Source of the DNA: Terriglobia bacterium
GTDB lineage: Bacteria > Acidobacteriota > Terriglobia > Terriglobales > Acidobacteriaceae
Direction: 5' to 3'
Length of the DNA: 43,840 nt
Assembly (NCBI GenBank): GCA_020073185.1
Contig: JAIQFT010000061.1
Span: 1-43,840, forward strand
Shown: positions 16,749-23,921 of the stretch, in pieces
Numbering within the stretch: position 1 is the first letter of the stretch
Layout of the letters: each line of letters begins with the position of its first letter
Position numbers and translations under genes: made by a program
Notes under the pieces: generated by a model
What the model was told of the DNA's origin: nothing
What the model saw: only the letters and a program-made list of their open reading frames with translations
Databases searched by the model: none

Positions 16749-18717
16749 GGACCACACTCGATTCCGTCGCCGTGCGCTGATACAGCGCCTCTCCCAGGTC
16801 GCGCAGCCCGTGCAGTCCGCGAATCTCTCCGTGGCGGTAGACGCGGGTGATTCGGCCGAGAAAATTCCTTTTGAATCTCTCGCAGATCAGCGATTCCTGG
16901 CGGCTCAGGGAGGAGCACAACCCGCAATCGCTGGGTGGCGTGAGCAGGTTGATGAACAGTCCCGGCACCGAGATCCGTAAACGTCCGCAGGCCGCCAGCA
17001 GGTCGCGCGTCTCCTCAAAAGCCATTGCGGTCGGGATGCTCACCGCGTAGAGGGCCGAACCAGTCGGATCCTTCAGCAACCGCCGCAGCATTTTCAGATT
17101 CTTGGACATCTCCACCAGCTTCTGGGAAAACGCAGTTAGCCGGAAAAGCTGCCGGTACCTCAGCAGCACGTCAAAAAACGCTTTCAGCCATTGATCGATG
17201 ACCTCTGGGAGCTCCAACAGCCGGATCAGGTGGCCGGTGGCGGCCGAATCCAGCACCAGCACGTCATAGTCCCGCGAAGCCAGCAGCGCCATAACCCGGG
17301 TCAAGCCCATCACCTCGTCCAGACCTGGCGGAGAAAGGTCCAGGGCCCGTTCCAAGACCTCGCGGTCGTAAGACAAATCAAAGTTGCCGGAGACCGACTC
17401 CAGGAACTTCTCGATATCCCCCGCGTACTGCCGCTTCATCGCCTCAAACTCCGCCTCCGAATCGATTTCCAGGGCGGTCAAGCCGGGCAGGATGCGTCTT
17501 GGCTTGGAGTCAATCGCCTGGTCCAGGCACCCCGACAGTGAGTGGGAGGGCCCGGTAGAAACCAGGAGAACTCTTCGTGATGAACATTCCGCCAAGTGAA
17601 GGGCAGCGGCGCAGGCCAGGGTTGTCTTGCCCACGCCGCCCTTGCCGGCAAAAATCAGCAGCGCAACTCCCGGCCCGGGAACCTGCATCCCTTCTCCTTC
17701 CTGGACTGCCGGCAGCGCCATTTCCTCCGCCACCTCCGCCGGAGGCTCGCGGATGGGCCGGGCCGCATCCCAAAATGGCTCCAGTGCGCTTGCTCCTCGG
17801 ACTTCTTCGGCGTGTAGGGGAATGCCCCACAGCGCGAACCTGGGCAGGCAAGTCTCAAGAAATAGTTTCCGGAGAGAGCGGGCCTGCAGGAAGTACTCAT
17901 GGCGGCAGACGCTGCAGTCATTCACCGGGTACAGCTTGTTGACGATGATGTCGCGCACCGGCAGCTGGAGATAATCCGCCTCCTTCACAATCGAGACCGT
18001 TTCTCGGAGGCTCATCGGCTCCGCCAGCATGACCAGAACGAAACTGCAGCGCTGGGAATCCACCAGGACTTCCTCCACACGTTTCACCGAGCCGGCCAGG
18101 TCATCCAGGAATGCGTCCAGTTCGTCGCGCTCGCGGGAGCGAGAAAACTTCCATCTCATGTAGCGGTGCTTGGCGAGCAGGGTCTCCAGCATGGCCAGCC
18201 ACTTGCGCAGGAATTCCGGCATGGTCAACAGGCGCAGGGTGTGACCGCTGGGAGCGGTGTCAACAAGGATGCAGTCGTACAGGCGATGTTCTACCCAAGC
18301 CGCAATCTCCAGAAACGCGATCAACTCGTCCAGGCCCGGCAGAGACAGGTCGAGGAAGCGGTTGATCTCGTCGTCGTCCAAGAAAGTTCCGCGCGAGGCG
18401 ATCTCGCGCAGATGGTGGTTGTGCTTCTGCTTGAACTTCAGCAAGTATTTCTCGGAGTCCAGTTCCAGAACCTTCAGGTTGTGCGGCGGGACCAGATCCG
18501 CCAGGCTGTCGGCCAGAGAGTGCGCCGGGTCGGTCGAGACCAGCAGAAACGATGACTGGGGCGCGCGCCTCGCCAGGCGCAATGCCGAGGCGGTGGCACA
18601 GGTGGTCTTGCCCACACCGCCTTTTCCGCCGAAGATCAGCAACTGCAAGCCGCGAGGCGCCAGAAAGCTCGGCTCTGGCTCCTTCACTTTCCCTCCCCCT
18701 GCGATGCTTCCTGCCAT
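16738..18717 (-). CDS. ArsA/GET3-like two-domain ATPase of the gas vesicle cluster
   Basis: The 659-residue protein is two fused ArsA-type ATPase halves. The first has GGKGGVGKTT (about 30-39), STDPAHSL with Asp63, and VDTAPSGH. The second has AGKGGVGKTT (about 357-366) and LDSAATGH, but its switch motif reads STGPSHSL, so the catalytic-type Asp is replaced by Gly at about 389. The second site may therefore bind but not efficiently hydrolyse ATP. No arsenite-binding Cys triad or arsenic genes are nearby. A CxxC pair (NDCSVCRHEY) recalls the GET3/ArsA zinc-type site. Its place inside the gvp operon suggests a chaperone for hydrophobic gas vesicle proteins, by analogy with GET3; this is inference. 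Confidence 0.85.
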   Translation of the reverse strand: MAGSIAGGGKVKEPEPSFLAPRGLQLLIFGGKGGVGKTTCATASALRLARRAPQSSFLLVSTDPAHSLADSLADLVPPHNLKVLELDSEKYLLKFKQKHNHHLREIASRGTFLDDDEINRFLDLSLPGLDELIAFLEIAAWVEHRLYDCILVDTAPSGHTLRLLTMPEFLRKWLAMLETLLAKHRYMRWKFSRSRERDELDAFLDDLAGSVKRVEEVLVDSQRCSFVLVMLAEPMSLRETVSIVKEADYLQLPVRDIIVNKLYPVNDCSVCRHEYFLQARSLRKLFLETCLPRFALWGIPLHAEEVRGASALEPFWDAARPIREPPAEVAEEMALPAVQEGEGMQVPGPGVALLIFAGKGGVGKTTLACAAALHLAECSSRRVLLVSTGPSHSLSGCLDQAIDSKPRRILPGLTALEIDSEAEFEAMKRQYAGDIEKFLESVSGNFDLSYDREVLERALDLSPPGLDEVMGLTRVMALLASRDYDVLVLDSAATGHLIRLLELPEVIDQWLKAFFDVLLRYRQLFRLTAFSQKLVEMSKNLKMLRRLLKDPTGSALYAVSIPTAMAFEETRDLLAACGRLRISVPGLFINLLTPPSDCGLCSSLSRQESLICERFKRNFLGRITRVYRHGEIRGLHGLRDLGEALYQRTATESSVVHAD

Positions 18718-18729
18718 GGTTCCTTCTCG

Positions 18730-18972
18730 CTATTCGATCGTCGGCGCCGGCCTTTGGATCTGGTCCAGCCGGTCCAGCAGGAGCTTCTCCTGCTGGGCGA
18801 ATTCTTGTTCGGTGATCTTCCCCGTCTCCAGCATCATGTAGAGAGTGCTGAGCTCCGCCGTGATGGATTCGGCGCCGTTCGCTATCTCCTCGTGGGCGGC
18901 GTGATGTATCTCCTCGAAAATCCAGCGCAAGCCGCGAAACGGAGCCAGCAGGATATCGTCCACCAAAATCAC
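18730..18972 (-). CDS. gvpG: gas vesicle protein GvpG
   Basis: The 80-residue protein has the family pattern: ILVDDILLAPFRGLRWIFEEIHHAAHEE, then a helical ELSTLYMMLETGKITEQEFAQQEKLLLDRLDQIQ. The start is a GTG at 18972 with GGGAGG upstream. It sits between a GvpF/L gene and the ArsA-like gene. Confidence 0.9.
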   Translation of the reverse strand: MILVDDILLAPFRGLRWIFEEIHHAAHEEIANGAESITAELSTLYMMLETGKITEQEFAQQEKLLLDRLDQIQRPAPTIE

Positions 18973-18993
18973 CGGCAGCCTCCCCTTTGGCGC

Positions 18994-19791
18994 TTACAGC
19001 AGCAGTTCCACATCCACGAAGTTGTGCGGCGCCCAGGGCCCGTTGTAGTCGAGGGCAAAATTGTTGTCGAACTGCTTCGCCAACTCAAATACCGACGACT
19101 CAAAGCGGGCCATCGCATCTTTTCGAATCAGGCAAGCCAGGTTCATCACCTCGCGCTCGTTGCGGCATTTCAACGGCCGGATTTCGCACTCCCGCGTCTG
19201 GAGCATTTCCATCGCCCGCGTCTCGTAGGCTTCCCGGTCCCGGGTGAGCAGGCGGTCGAACATGCTGCCAACCTCGATCTTGTGCTCCTGCGTGGGCGCG
19301 CAGTTCACCCCCAGCAGCCGGTCACGCGCCAGCCCCAACTCGGGATGCGTGTTGACGAAATACTCGAAGATATTGGGAACGTCCCAGGTCACCCGCAGTC
19401 CCATCTCTACCTTGCCTGCTAGGCGCTCCAGTTGCCCCACCAGAGACTGGTGGTTGCGCGCCAGCATTCGCCGTACGGTCGCCGGGCTCTCGGCGACGAT
19501 CCCAAATTTCATGGGCAAAGGAGTGCTCTCCGCCATGAGCCGCTTCAAGACTTCGTGATGGGCGGTCAGGCGTGCACGTTCCGGGCGCACTCCCTCGCCC
19601 GAAAAGGCGCTGACCACGGCCGCCACCTTCCCCGCCGCAATCGAATACACGTTTTGTCCGTCGATGCCGAACCCGCCGTAGACGCGCTCCCGCCCGCCGG
19701 TGATGATGGCGTACAGGTAAGTCTTCTGGCGCGCGGCGGGCCCCGGCGCATATTGCGTCGTCGGCCTGGGAGTCACACTATGGCTAGGCAC
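18994..19791 (-). CDS. gvpF: gas vesicle protein GvpF/GvpL, paralogue 1
   Basis: The 265-residue protein has GvpF/L hallmarks: an N-terminal YLYAIITG strand, LTAHHEVLKRLMAESTPLPMKFGIV in the middle, and the C-terminal NGPWAPHNFVDVELLL. The GTG start at 19791 has a strong AAGGAGA site. GvpF/L proteins are accessory assembly proteins that contact GvpA. This copy is more typical than the two at 22-24 kb. F versus L cannot be decided here. Confidence 0.9.
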   Translation of the reverse strand: MPSHSVTPRPTTQYAPGPAARQKTYLYAIITGGRERVYGGFGIDGQNVYSIAAGKVAAVVSAFSGEGVRPERARLTAHHEVLKRLMAESTPLPMKFGIVAESPATVRRMLARNHQSLVGQLERLAGKVEMGLRVTWDVPNIFEYFVNTHPELGLARDRLLGVNCAPTQEHKIEVGSMFDRLLTRDREAYETRAMEMLQTRECEIRPLKCRNEREVMNLACLIRKDAMARFESSVFELAKQFDNNFALDYNGPWAPHNFVDVELLL

Positions 19792-19864
19792 AAATTTTCT
19801 CCTTGGCGTGCATGCGGGCGCGGGGAGATAGAGGCTGGACCCGCGCCGTCATTTTCCACCCCGG

Positions 19865-20167
19865 CTAGTACCGGATGCGGAACGGCTGCGCCCGTACCCG
19901 GGACGGCGGCTTGGCTCCGGCTCCCGCGTTTTTTTCCTTGTGCGCCGCCAGAGCCTGCAACAAGCGCGCCTGCTCCGAATCGATCTCCCGGAGCCGGGCG
20001 TCCAACTCTGCCACCCGCCGCACCGCACTGGTTCGCTCTGTCGCCCGCCGTGTCTTTTCGAGCTCCAGGCAGGCAACCTGCAGATGCGCCCGGTGCGGAA
20101 CCGTGATGGGGTCCACTTTCCCTGCCATGGTGCGGATCGTCCTGAGCCCTCGCAGTGGAATCGCCAT
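19865..20167 (-). CDS. small conserved protein of the gas vesicle cluster
   Basis: The 100-residue basic protein begins MAIPLRGLRTIRTMAGKVDP at the ATG at 20167, 2 bp after the gvpN stop. A helical region with coiled-coil character follows (ACLELEKTRRATERTSAVRRVAELDARLREIDSEQARLL). No catalytic motif is visible. Spacing shows it belongs to the gvp operon, and I recall similar small proteins in other gvp clusters. Its function is unknown. Confidence 0.7.
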   Translation of the reverse strand: MAIPLRGLRTIRTMAGKVDPITVPHRAHLQVACLELEKTRRATERTSAVRRVAELDARLREIDSEQARLLQALAAHKEKNAGAGAKPPSRVRAQPFRIRY

Positions 20168-20169
20168 GG

Positions 20170-21234
20170 TTACTCCTTCTCCCGTTTCCGCCCGCGCTCG
20201 TTGCGGCGCCGCGGCAGGACTGCGCTGCACACGTTGTGAATCGTTTCCTCCACCTTGTCCCCCATGAGCGATTGGCCCTCGTGAGTGACTTTCGCGGTGT
20301 CGGTGTTGAGCACGTCATGGCAAATCGTCTTGAAGGTGGCGTCGTCGGGACTGGCCGAGCCCTTCCCGTGAGCCAGAATGCGGGCGATTGCGATGCCGGC
20401 CCGGATGCTGGGCCGATGATTGTTAACGCCAATCCCGCGCAGCTCGCGGATGATGTCGATGATGATTTCCGCGTCCCGCCGTCCCAGGCCCGATTTGGCC
20501 ATGGCGATCTCGATCTCGGTCTCGCGGTCGAAGTGTCCCAGGTTGAGGGTGATCAGTCGGTCCAGCAGCGCGTCCTGAGTTTTGTGCACCCCCGCATACT
20601 CTTCCGGATTAGAAGTCAGGATGGCCCGAAAGCCAGGGTGCACGTGCAGGTTGCCCTCCCCGGAGCGGCGCAGATTGGGCAAACTCAGGATCTTGCCCTC
20701 CAACACTCCGAGCAGGACATTGTTCGCCTCCGGGCGGGAGCGGTTGAATTCGTCGTAGATCAGGGTGTAGCCGTTGAGGCAGGCGGTAGTCAGGCGGCGG
20801 TCTTCCCAGACCGTGCTCAGGCTCTCCTCCGTCTTCACTACCGAGTGAATGTAATTGTCCACCAGCTTGGACTTGTGGTAGCCCGAGTCCTTGCCCACCA
20901 GGTCGGAGCTGGCGTACTCGTCGTCGCCATGGATGAGAATCACCGGCCGGCCGCGCTGGCTGGCCACGTGCAACGCCAGCGTCGTCTTGCCGGTGCCCGC
21001 CGGACCCGCAAAGTGCAGCGCGTATCCCACATCCATGTAAGTCAGCGCGCGGCTGGTCAGAGCGTCGATATAGGGGGTCACCACGAAGCTATCGCTGGGC
21101 TCGGGAACAACATGGCTTTCTTCAGTCAATATCTTTAGCTCGGCCTGCGGGATCAGCTGATGTCCATCGCCGTTGCTGGGCGGCCTAGGGCCGGCAGCGG
21201 TGATTGCGGTTGCGGGATCAGAAAGTGACGCCAC
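20170..21234 (-). CDS. gvpN: gas vesicle AAA ATPase GvpN
   Basis: The 354-residue AAA/MoxR-like ATPase has Walker A GPAGTGKTT, Walker B LIYDEFNRSRPEANNVLL, the family segment VLEGKILSLPNL, and a sensor region AILTSNPEEYAG. GvpN is required for gas vesicle maturation. A GTG start at 21234 is preceded by AAAGGAG. The C-terminus is unusually basic (RRRNERGRKREKE). Confidence 0.94.
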   Translation of the reverse strand: MASLSDPATAITAAGPRPPSNGDGHQLIPQAELKILTEESHVVPEPSDSFVVTPYIDALTSRALTYMDVGYALHFAGPAGTGKTTLALHVASQRGRPVILIHGDDEYASSDLVGKDSGYHKSKLVDNYIHSVVKTEESLSTVWEDRRLTTACLNGYTLIYDEFNRSRPEANNVLLGVLEGKILSLPNLRRSGEGNLHVHPGFRAILTSNPEEYAGVHKTQDALLDRLITLNLGHFDRETEIEIAMAKSGLGRRDAEIIIDIIRELRGIGVNNHRPSIRAGIAIARILAHGKGSASPDDATFKTICHDVLNTDTAKVTHEGQSLMGDKVEETIHNVCSAVLPRRRNERGRKREKE

Positions 21235-21305
21235 GGTTCCACTCCTTTCGAGCTTTGGGGTCAGGGCTGGCGCCGGACGCTACCGCCACGGCGCCCGCCC
21301 GCCGG

Positions 21306-21599
21306 TTAGGCCTGTACGCGTCTGCCCCAAACGCGCCGCACCATCGCCAGATCATCCCGCATTTCCCTGGCTTGCTCACTCACCCCGTGCTTGAGGTCGT
21401 TCAGGAAAGTCGTCCGGCTATCGTGGGCGCGCTGGGCTTTGCGCGCCAACGCGTCCGCAAAAGTGGCACAGCTTTCCACCACCTCTACCTGACGCGCTTT
21501 GCTCGCCGCTGCCAGTTCTTTTTTCAACTGTTCGCGGTCCGCCCGCAGCGCCTGGATCTCTTCGCATAGGCGAGTCATGTCTTCGGTCATCTTGGGCAC
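21306..21599 (-). CDS. coiled-coil protein between gvpA and gvpN
   Basis: This protein of about 97 residues is almost wholly helical: MTRLCEEIQALRADREQLKKELAAASKARQ forms a clear coiled coil, and a second helix ends DDLAMVRRVWGRR. The GTG at 21599 gives a normal distance to AAGGAGG; the in-frame GTG at 21605 would be too close to it. No family is recognised. Its position suggests a vesicle assembly or regulatory role. Confidence 0.65.
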   Translation of the reverse strand: MPKMTEDMTRLCEEIQALRADREQLKKELAAASKARQVEVVESCATFADALARKAQRAHDSRTTFLNDLKHGVSEQAREMRDDLAMVRRVWGRRVQA

Positions 21600-21653
21600 G
21601 GTCACCCTCCTTATTCTGTGTGTTGTTCCGTCACTAAGGCCGCCTGAACCAAA

Positions 21654-21678
21654 GGGAGGGCCGGGACACAGCCCTCCC
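21654..21678 (-). repeat. hairpin after gvpA (attenuator or mRNA-stabilising element)
   Basis: Perfect arms GGGAGGGC (21654-21661) and GCCCTCCC (21671-21678) enclose a 9-nt loop; partial pairing extends outward (CCAA with TTGG). It lies 33 bp after the gvpA stop without a T run. Placement after the major structural gene fits partial termination or 3'-end protection that makes gvpA mRNA more abundant than the distal genes. It shares GGGACRCAG with the hairpin at 13228-13268. Confidence 0.6.
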
Positions 21679-21710
21679 GACTTGGTTGCGGCTGCTGGCC
21701 TCGGTTACGA

Positions 21711-21929
21711 CTAAGCCGGAGCCGCGGCGTTTGCCGTCAGGCCGATGGCCTCGGCGTACTTCAGGTAGGTTTCGACAGAGGCGATCACTACCCGGGCTTC
21801 GACCGATAGCAGCTCGATCCCAACCAGCGAAACCTTCGCCCACACGTCGATGACGATGCCTTTATCAAGAATCCGATCTACCACTTCGGCCAAACTGGAG
21901 GAATCGGTAGACTTTTGGACCTTCGCCAT
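21711..21929 (-). CDS. gvpA: major gas vesicle shell protein GvpA
   Basis: The 72-residue protein has the canonical GvpA sequence: [54 protein letters not shown], with a short alanine-rich tail. GvpA forms the ribbed amphipathic shell. An excellent ribosome site (AAAGGAGATACAAC before ATG) supports strong translation. It is preceded by a 385-bp non-coding interval with promoter candidates and followed by a hairpin, as expected of a highly expressed structural gene. Confidence 0.96.
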   Translation of the reverse strand: MAKVQKSTDSSSLAEVVDRILDKGIVIDVWAKVSLVGIELLSVEARVVIASVETYLKYAEAIGLTANAAAPA

Positions 21930-22084
21930 GTTGTATCTCCTTTCAAATTAGAACGACGATTAACCTTCTTTCGCAGTCGACCATTGAACCGACGCTGCGA
22001 TCCCGTCTCCCGTGCTAGAGCAACGCGGCTGCCACGAACTGTGCGAAACGGAAGGTTTTTCTTTTGCCGCGGCAGAAAGCTGTC

Positions 22085-22100
22085 CGCGAGTAGGGAGCCA
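22085..22100 (-). promoter_or_regulatory. weak sigma-54 promoter candidate upstream of gvpA
   Basis: On the - strand TGGCTC-N5-TCGCG has the -24 GG and -12 GC at the correct spacing, with three mismatches to TGGCAC-N5-TTGCA. A sigma-54 activator gene is in the same cluster, which makes the match worth testing. Confidence 0.3.
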
Positions 22101-22154
22101 CCTGGCAACGGTGTGCTGGCCGGCCCGCGTACGCCCCTGCAATGCTGGACTTAG

Positions 22155-22171
22155 GCTTGAAGGGTTCAAGC
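22155..22171. promoter_or_regulatory. inverted repeat upstream of gvpA, possible activator or operator site
   Basis: GCTTGAA (22155-22161) and TTCAAGC (22165-22171) form a perfect 7-bp inverted repeat with a 3-bp centre. It lies about 55-70 bp upstream of the sigma-54-like element, a plausible enhancer position for an NtrC-type activator. Confidence 0.35.
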
Positions 22172-22314
22172 GAACAACCGTGGCCCGAACCGAGTGACTT
22201 TGGTTTGCTAACTGGGCATGCTGCACCAGCGTTCCTAGCGCGCGGGCGCGGACTATGGAGCACAAGGGTCACTAGTGAGGCATGGTGTCCACAGAATGAG
22301 GTATGGTTTTGGTG

Positions 22315-23046
22315 CTATAGAATCGCGCCGCCATCACTGCTATCGACGAAGTTGTACGGCGGCCATGGCCCGCTCAACAGCAGTCTGAACGACTGGTTTT
22401 TCAGACTCAAGCTCGCCTTGCGAAACTCTTCCACGGACGATTGCGGCACCAGAAAGTAGAGAGAGAGAAGGCCCTCGCTCCTGGCAGAAGACCGTTCCAC
22501 TTTGCGGCGGCGGAACAGCCCGGCAAGGGAAGCGCATAACGCCTCCACCAATTCGCTCTCCCACTCCGCCATGCGGTCAGCGTTGCGGTAGGAGAGCTTC
22601 TTGGCCAATAAATAGGAAGCGCCTGGCGGCTGGGCGGAAGGAAGCTGCGGCGGCGAAACCGCCGTCGAGCCCACCTTGGCGCGGTCAGGAGCGCCGTCGA
22701 TCAGAAGTTGGATTCCCATCTCGGCGAAGCCGTCGAGTGCCTGTAGCAAGGCTCGGTATTCCGCCTGGCGCGTTTCTAGGAGCGCCGTGACCTCGCGCCG
22801 CTCGCCTGCCATGGCTCCGAAGCGCAGCGGGATCACCGTCCGAAGTCGGAAGAAGAACTCGACCACCTGCTCGTGCGCGACCAGGCTAGGCACATCCGCA
22901 GGCGGCTCCAGTCCGGGCAGCTCGGAAACCGCCACGCCCAGGTCCAGGTAGCTAACCACCTCGACCGGCAGCCCGGCTACGCCAGTGGGCAGCTCCACTC
23001 CCAGCCGCAGTGGAGGGCCGAAGATTGCGTACAGCAGGCAGCTCAC
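22315..23046 (-). CDS. gas vesicle protein GvpF/GvpL, paralogue 2 (divergent)
   Basis: The 243-residue protein has GvpF/L features: LLYAIFGPPLRL, LVAHEQVVEFFFRLRTVIPLRFGAM, and the C-terminal SGPWPPYNFVDSSDGG. The GTG at 23046 overlaps the stop of the previous GvpF/L gene by 4 bp (GTGA), so it is preferred over an upstream ATG. It is shorter and more divergent than the paralogue at 18994-19791. It probably contributes to vesicle assembly. Confidence 0.85.
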   Translation of the reverse strand: MSCLLYAIFGPPLRLGVELPTGVAGLPVEVVSYLDLGVAVSELPGLEPPADVPSLVAHEQVVEFFFRLRTVIPLRFGAMAGERREVTALLETRQAEYRALLQALDGFAEMGIQLLIDGAPDRAKVGSTAVSPPQLPSAQPPGASYLLAKKLSYRNADRMAEWESELVEALCASLAGLFRRRKVERSSARSEGLLSLYFLVPQSSVEEFRKASLSLKNQSFRLLLSGPWPPYNFVDSSDGGAIL

Positions 23047-23861
23047 GGCGCGACCACCGGAGCCAGCGGAGGAACGAAACGGAAGGGAGGCCAAGGGCCA
23101 GAGGCTTCAAACTGCAGTCCTTGCCCAGCGTGGGCCAGATTGGCTCGGTCCACGTCTTTCAGAAACGGAGAAAGGGTGCATTGCGGCAGCAGGAAGACCC
23201 AATGCAACGCTTCCTCAACTCCTTCATCGGAGCGCTCCGCGGGAAGCGGAACGCATTCGCGGAAGTCGGTGGCGTGCTGGGCCAGATTGTGCGCAACCCG
23301 CCGCAGGGTCTGCTCCAGCCAACTTCCCAGCTCACGCTCCGCGTACTGGTGGAGGCGCCGCTGGGTCAAGTAGCGGGCGCCCTCGGAGAGCCCGGACAAC
23401 TGTTCCCCTTCCCCAGTCTGCCTTTCTGAAGCCAACGCCTGCTGGGCTCGCTTCCGGTCGAGCCGGCATTTCACCGACCATTCTCGGTGGCCCGTCACCC
23501 GCTGGAGAAACCGGGAAATGGCTTCCTGGTGCGCATCCATGAATTCGGTGAGGGCCGGCAATGACGAGAACAGCGTGCCAAAGCGCACCGGCAATACTGG
23601 AGAGTGTTCCATCACTGCTTCAATGACCGCTTCGTGGCGCAGGGCGCGCGGCCCCACCCAGGACAACTGCTGCATCTGGCGCTCCGCCACCGGGCCGCAG
23701 AACTCTTCCCGCGCCACTTCGCCTATGACCGCGCACACTTCTGCCGAGTGGCGGAAAATACGCACCGGGTTGTGCTCGTCGACGACGACGCCGGCCATCT
23801 GCCGGGCCTGCTCGGGGCGGGCAAAGCAGAACAGGTAGAGAACGACTTCGCTTTCCTGCAT
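23043..23861 (-). CDS. gas vesicle protein GvpF/GvpL, paralogue 3
   Basis: The 272-residue protein has the GvpF/L pattern: VVLYLFCFARPEQ, LRHEAVIEAVMEHSPVLPVRFGTLF, and the C-terminal SGPWPPFRFVPPL. Its ATG at 23861 overlaps a TGA (23861-23863) that ends a frame holding the remnant C-terminus of the upstream CDC48 gene. This shows the two genes were once coupled. It lies immediately upstream of a second GvpF/L gene. Confidence 0.88.
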   Translation of the reverse strand: MQESEVVLYLFCFARPEQARQMAGVVVDEHNPVRIFRHSAEVCAVIGEVAREEFCGPVAERQMQQLSWVGPRALRHEAVIEAVMEHSPVLPVRFGTLFSSLPALTEFMDAHQEAISRFLQRVTGHREWSVKCRLDRKRAQQALASERQTGEGEQLSGLSEGARYLTQRRLHQYAERELGSWLEQTLRRVAHNLAQHATDFRECVPLPAERSDEGVEEALHWVFLLPQCTLSPFLKDVDRANLAHAGQGLQFEASGPWPPFRFVPPLAPVVAP

Positions 23862-23921
23862 CAGGTTCGTTGCCCGACCCGGCGGCCGGCCTCCTCCATG
23901 GCCGCCTCGAGGTCGGCGGAC

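Larger units (their letters stand above)
21930..22314. other. gvpA upstream non-coding region
   Basis: This is a 385-bp gap inside an otherwise tightly packed operon. It contains a sigma-54-like element (22085-22100), a 7-bp inverted repeat (22155-22171) and a 10-bp palindrome TCACTAGTGA (22269-22278). No supported gene is present. Confidence 0.6.
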
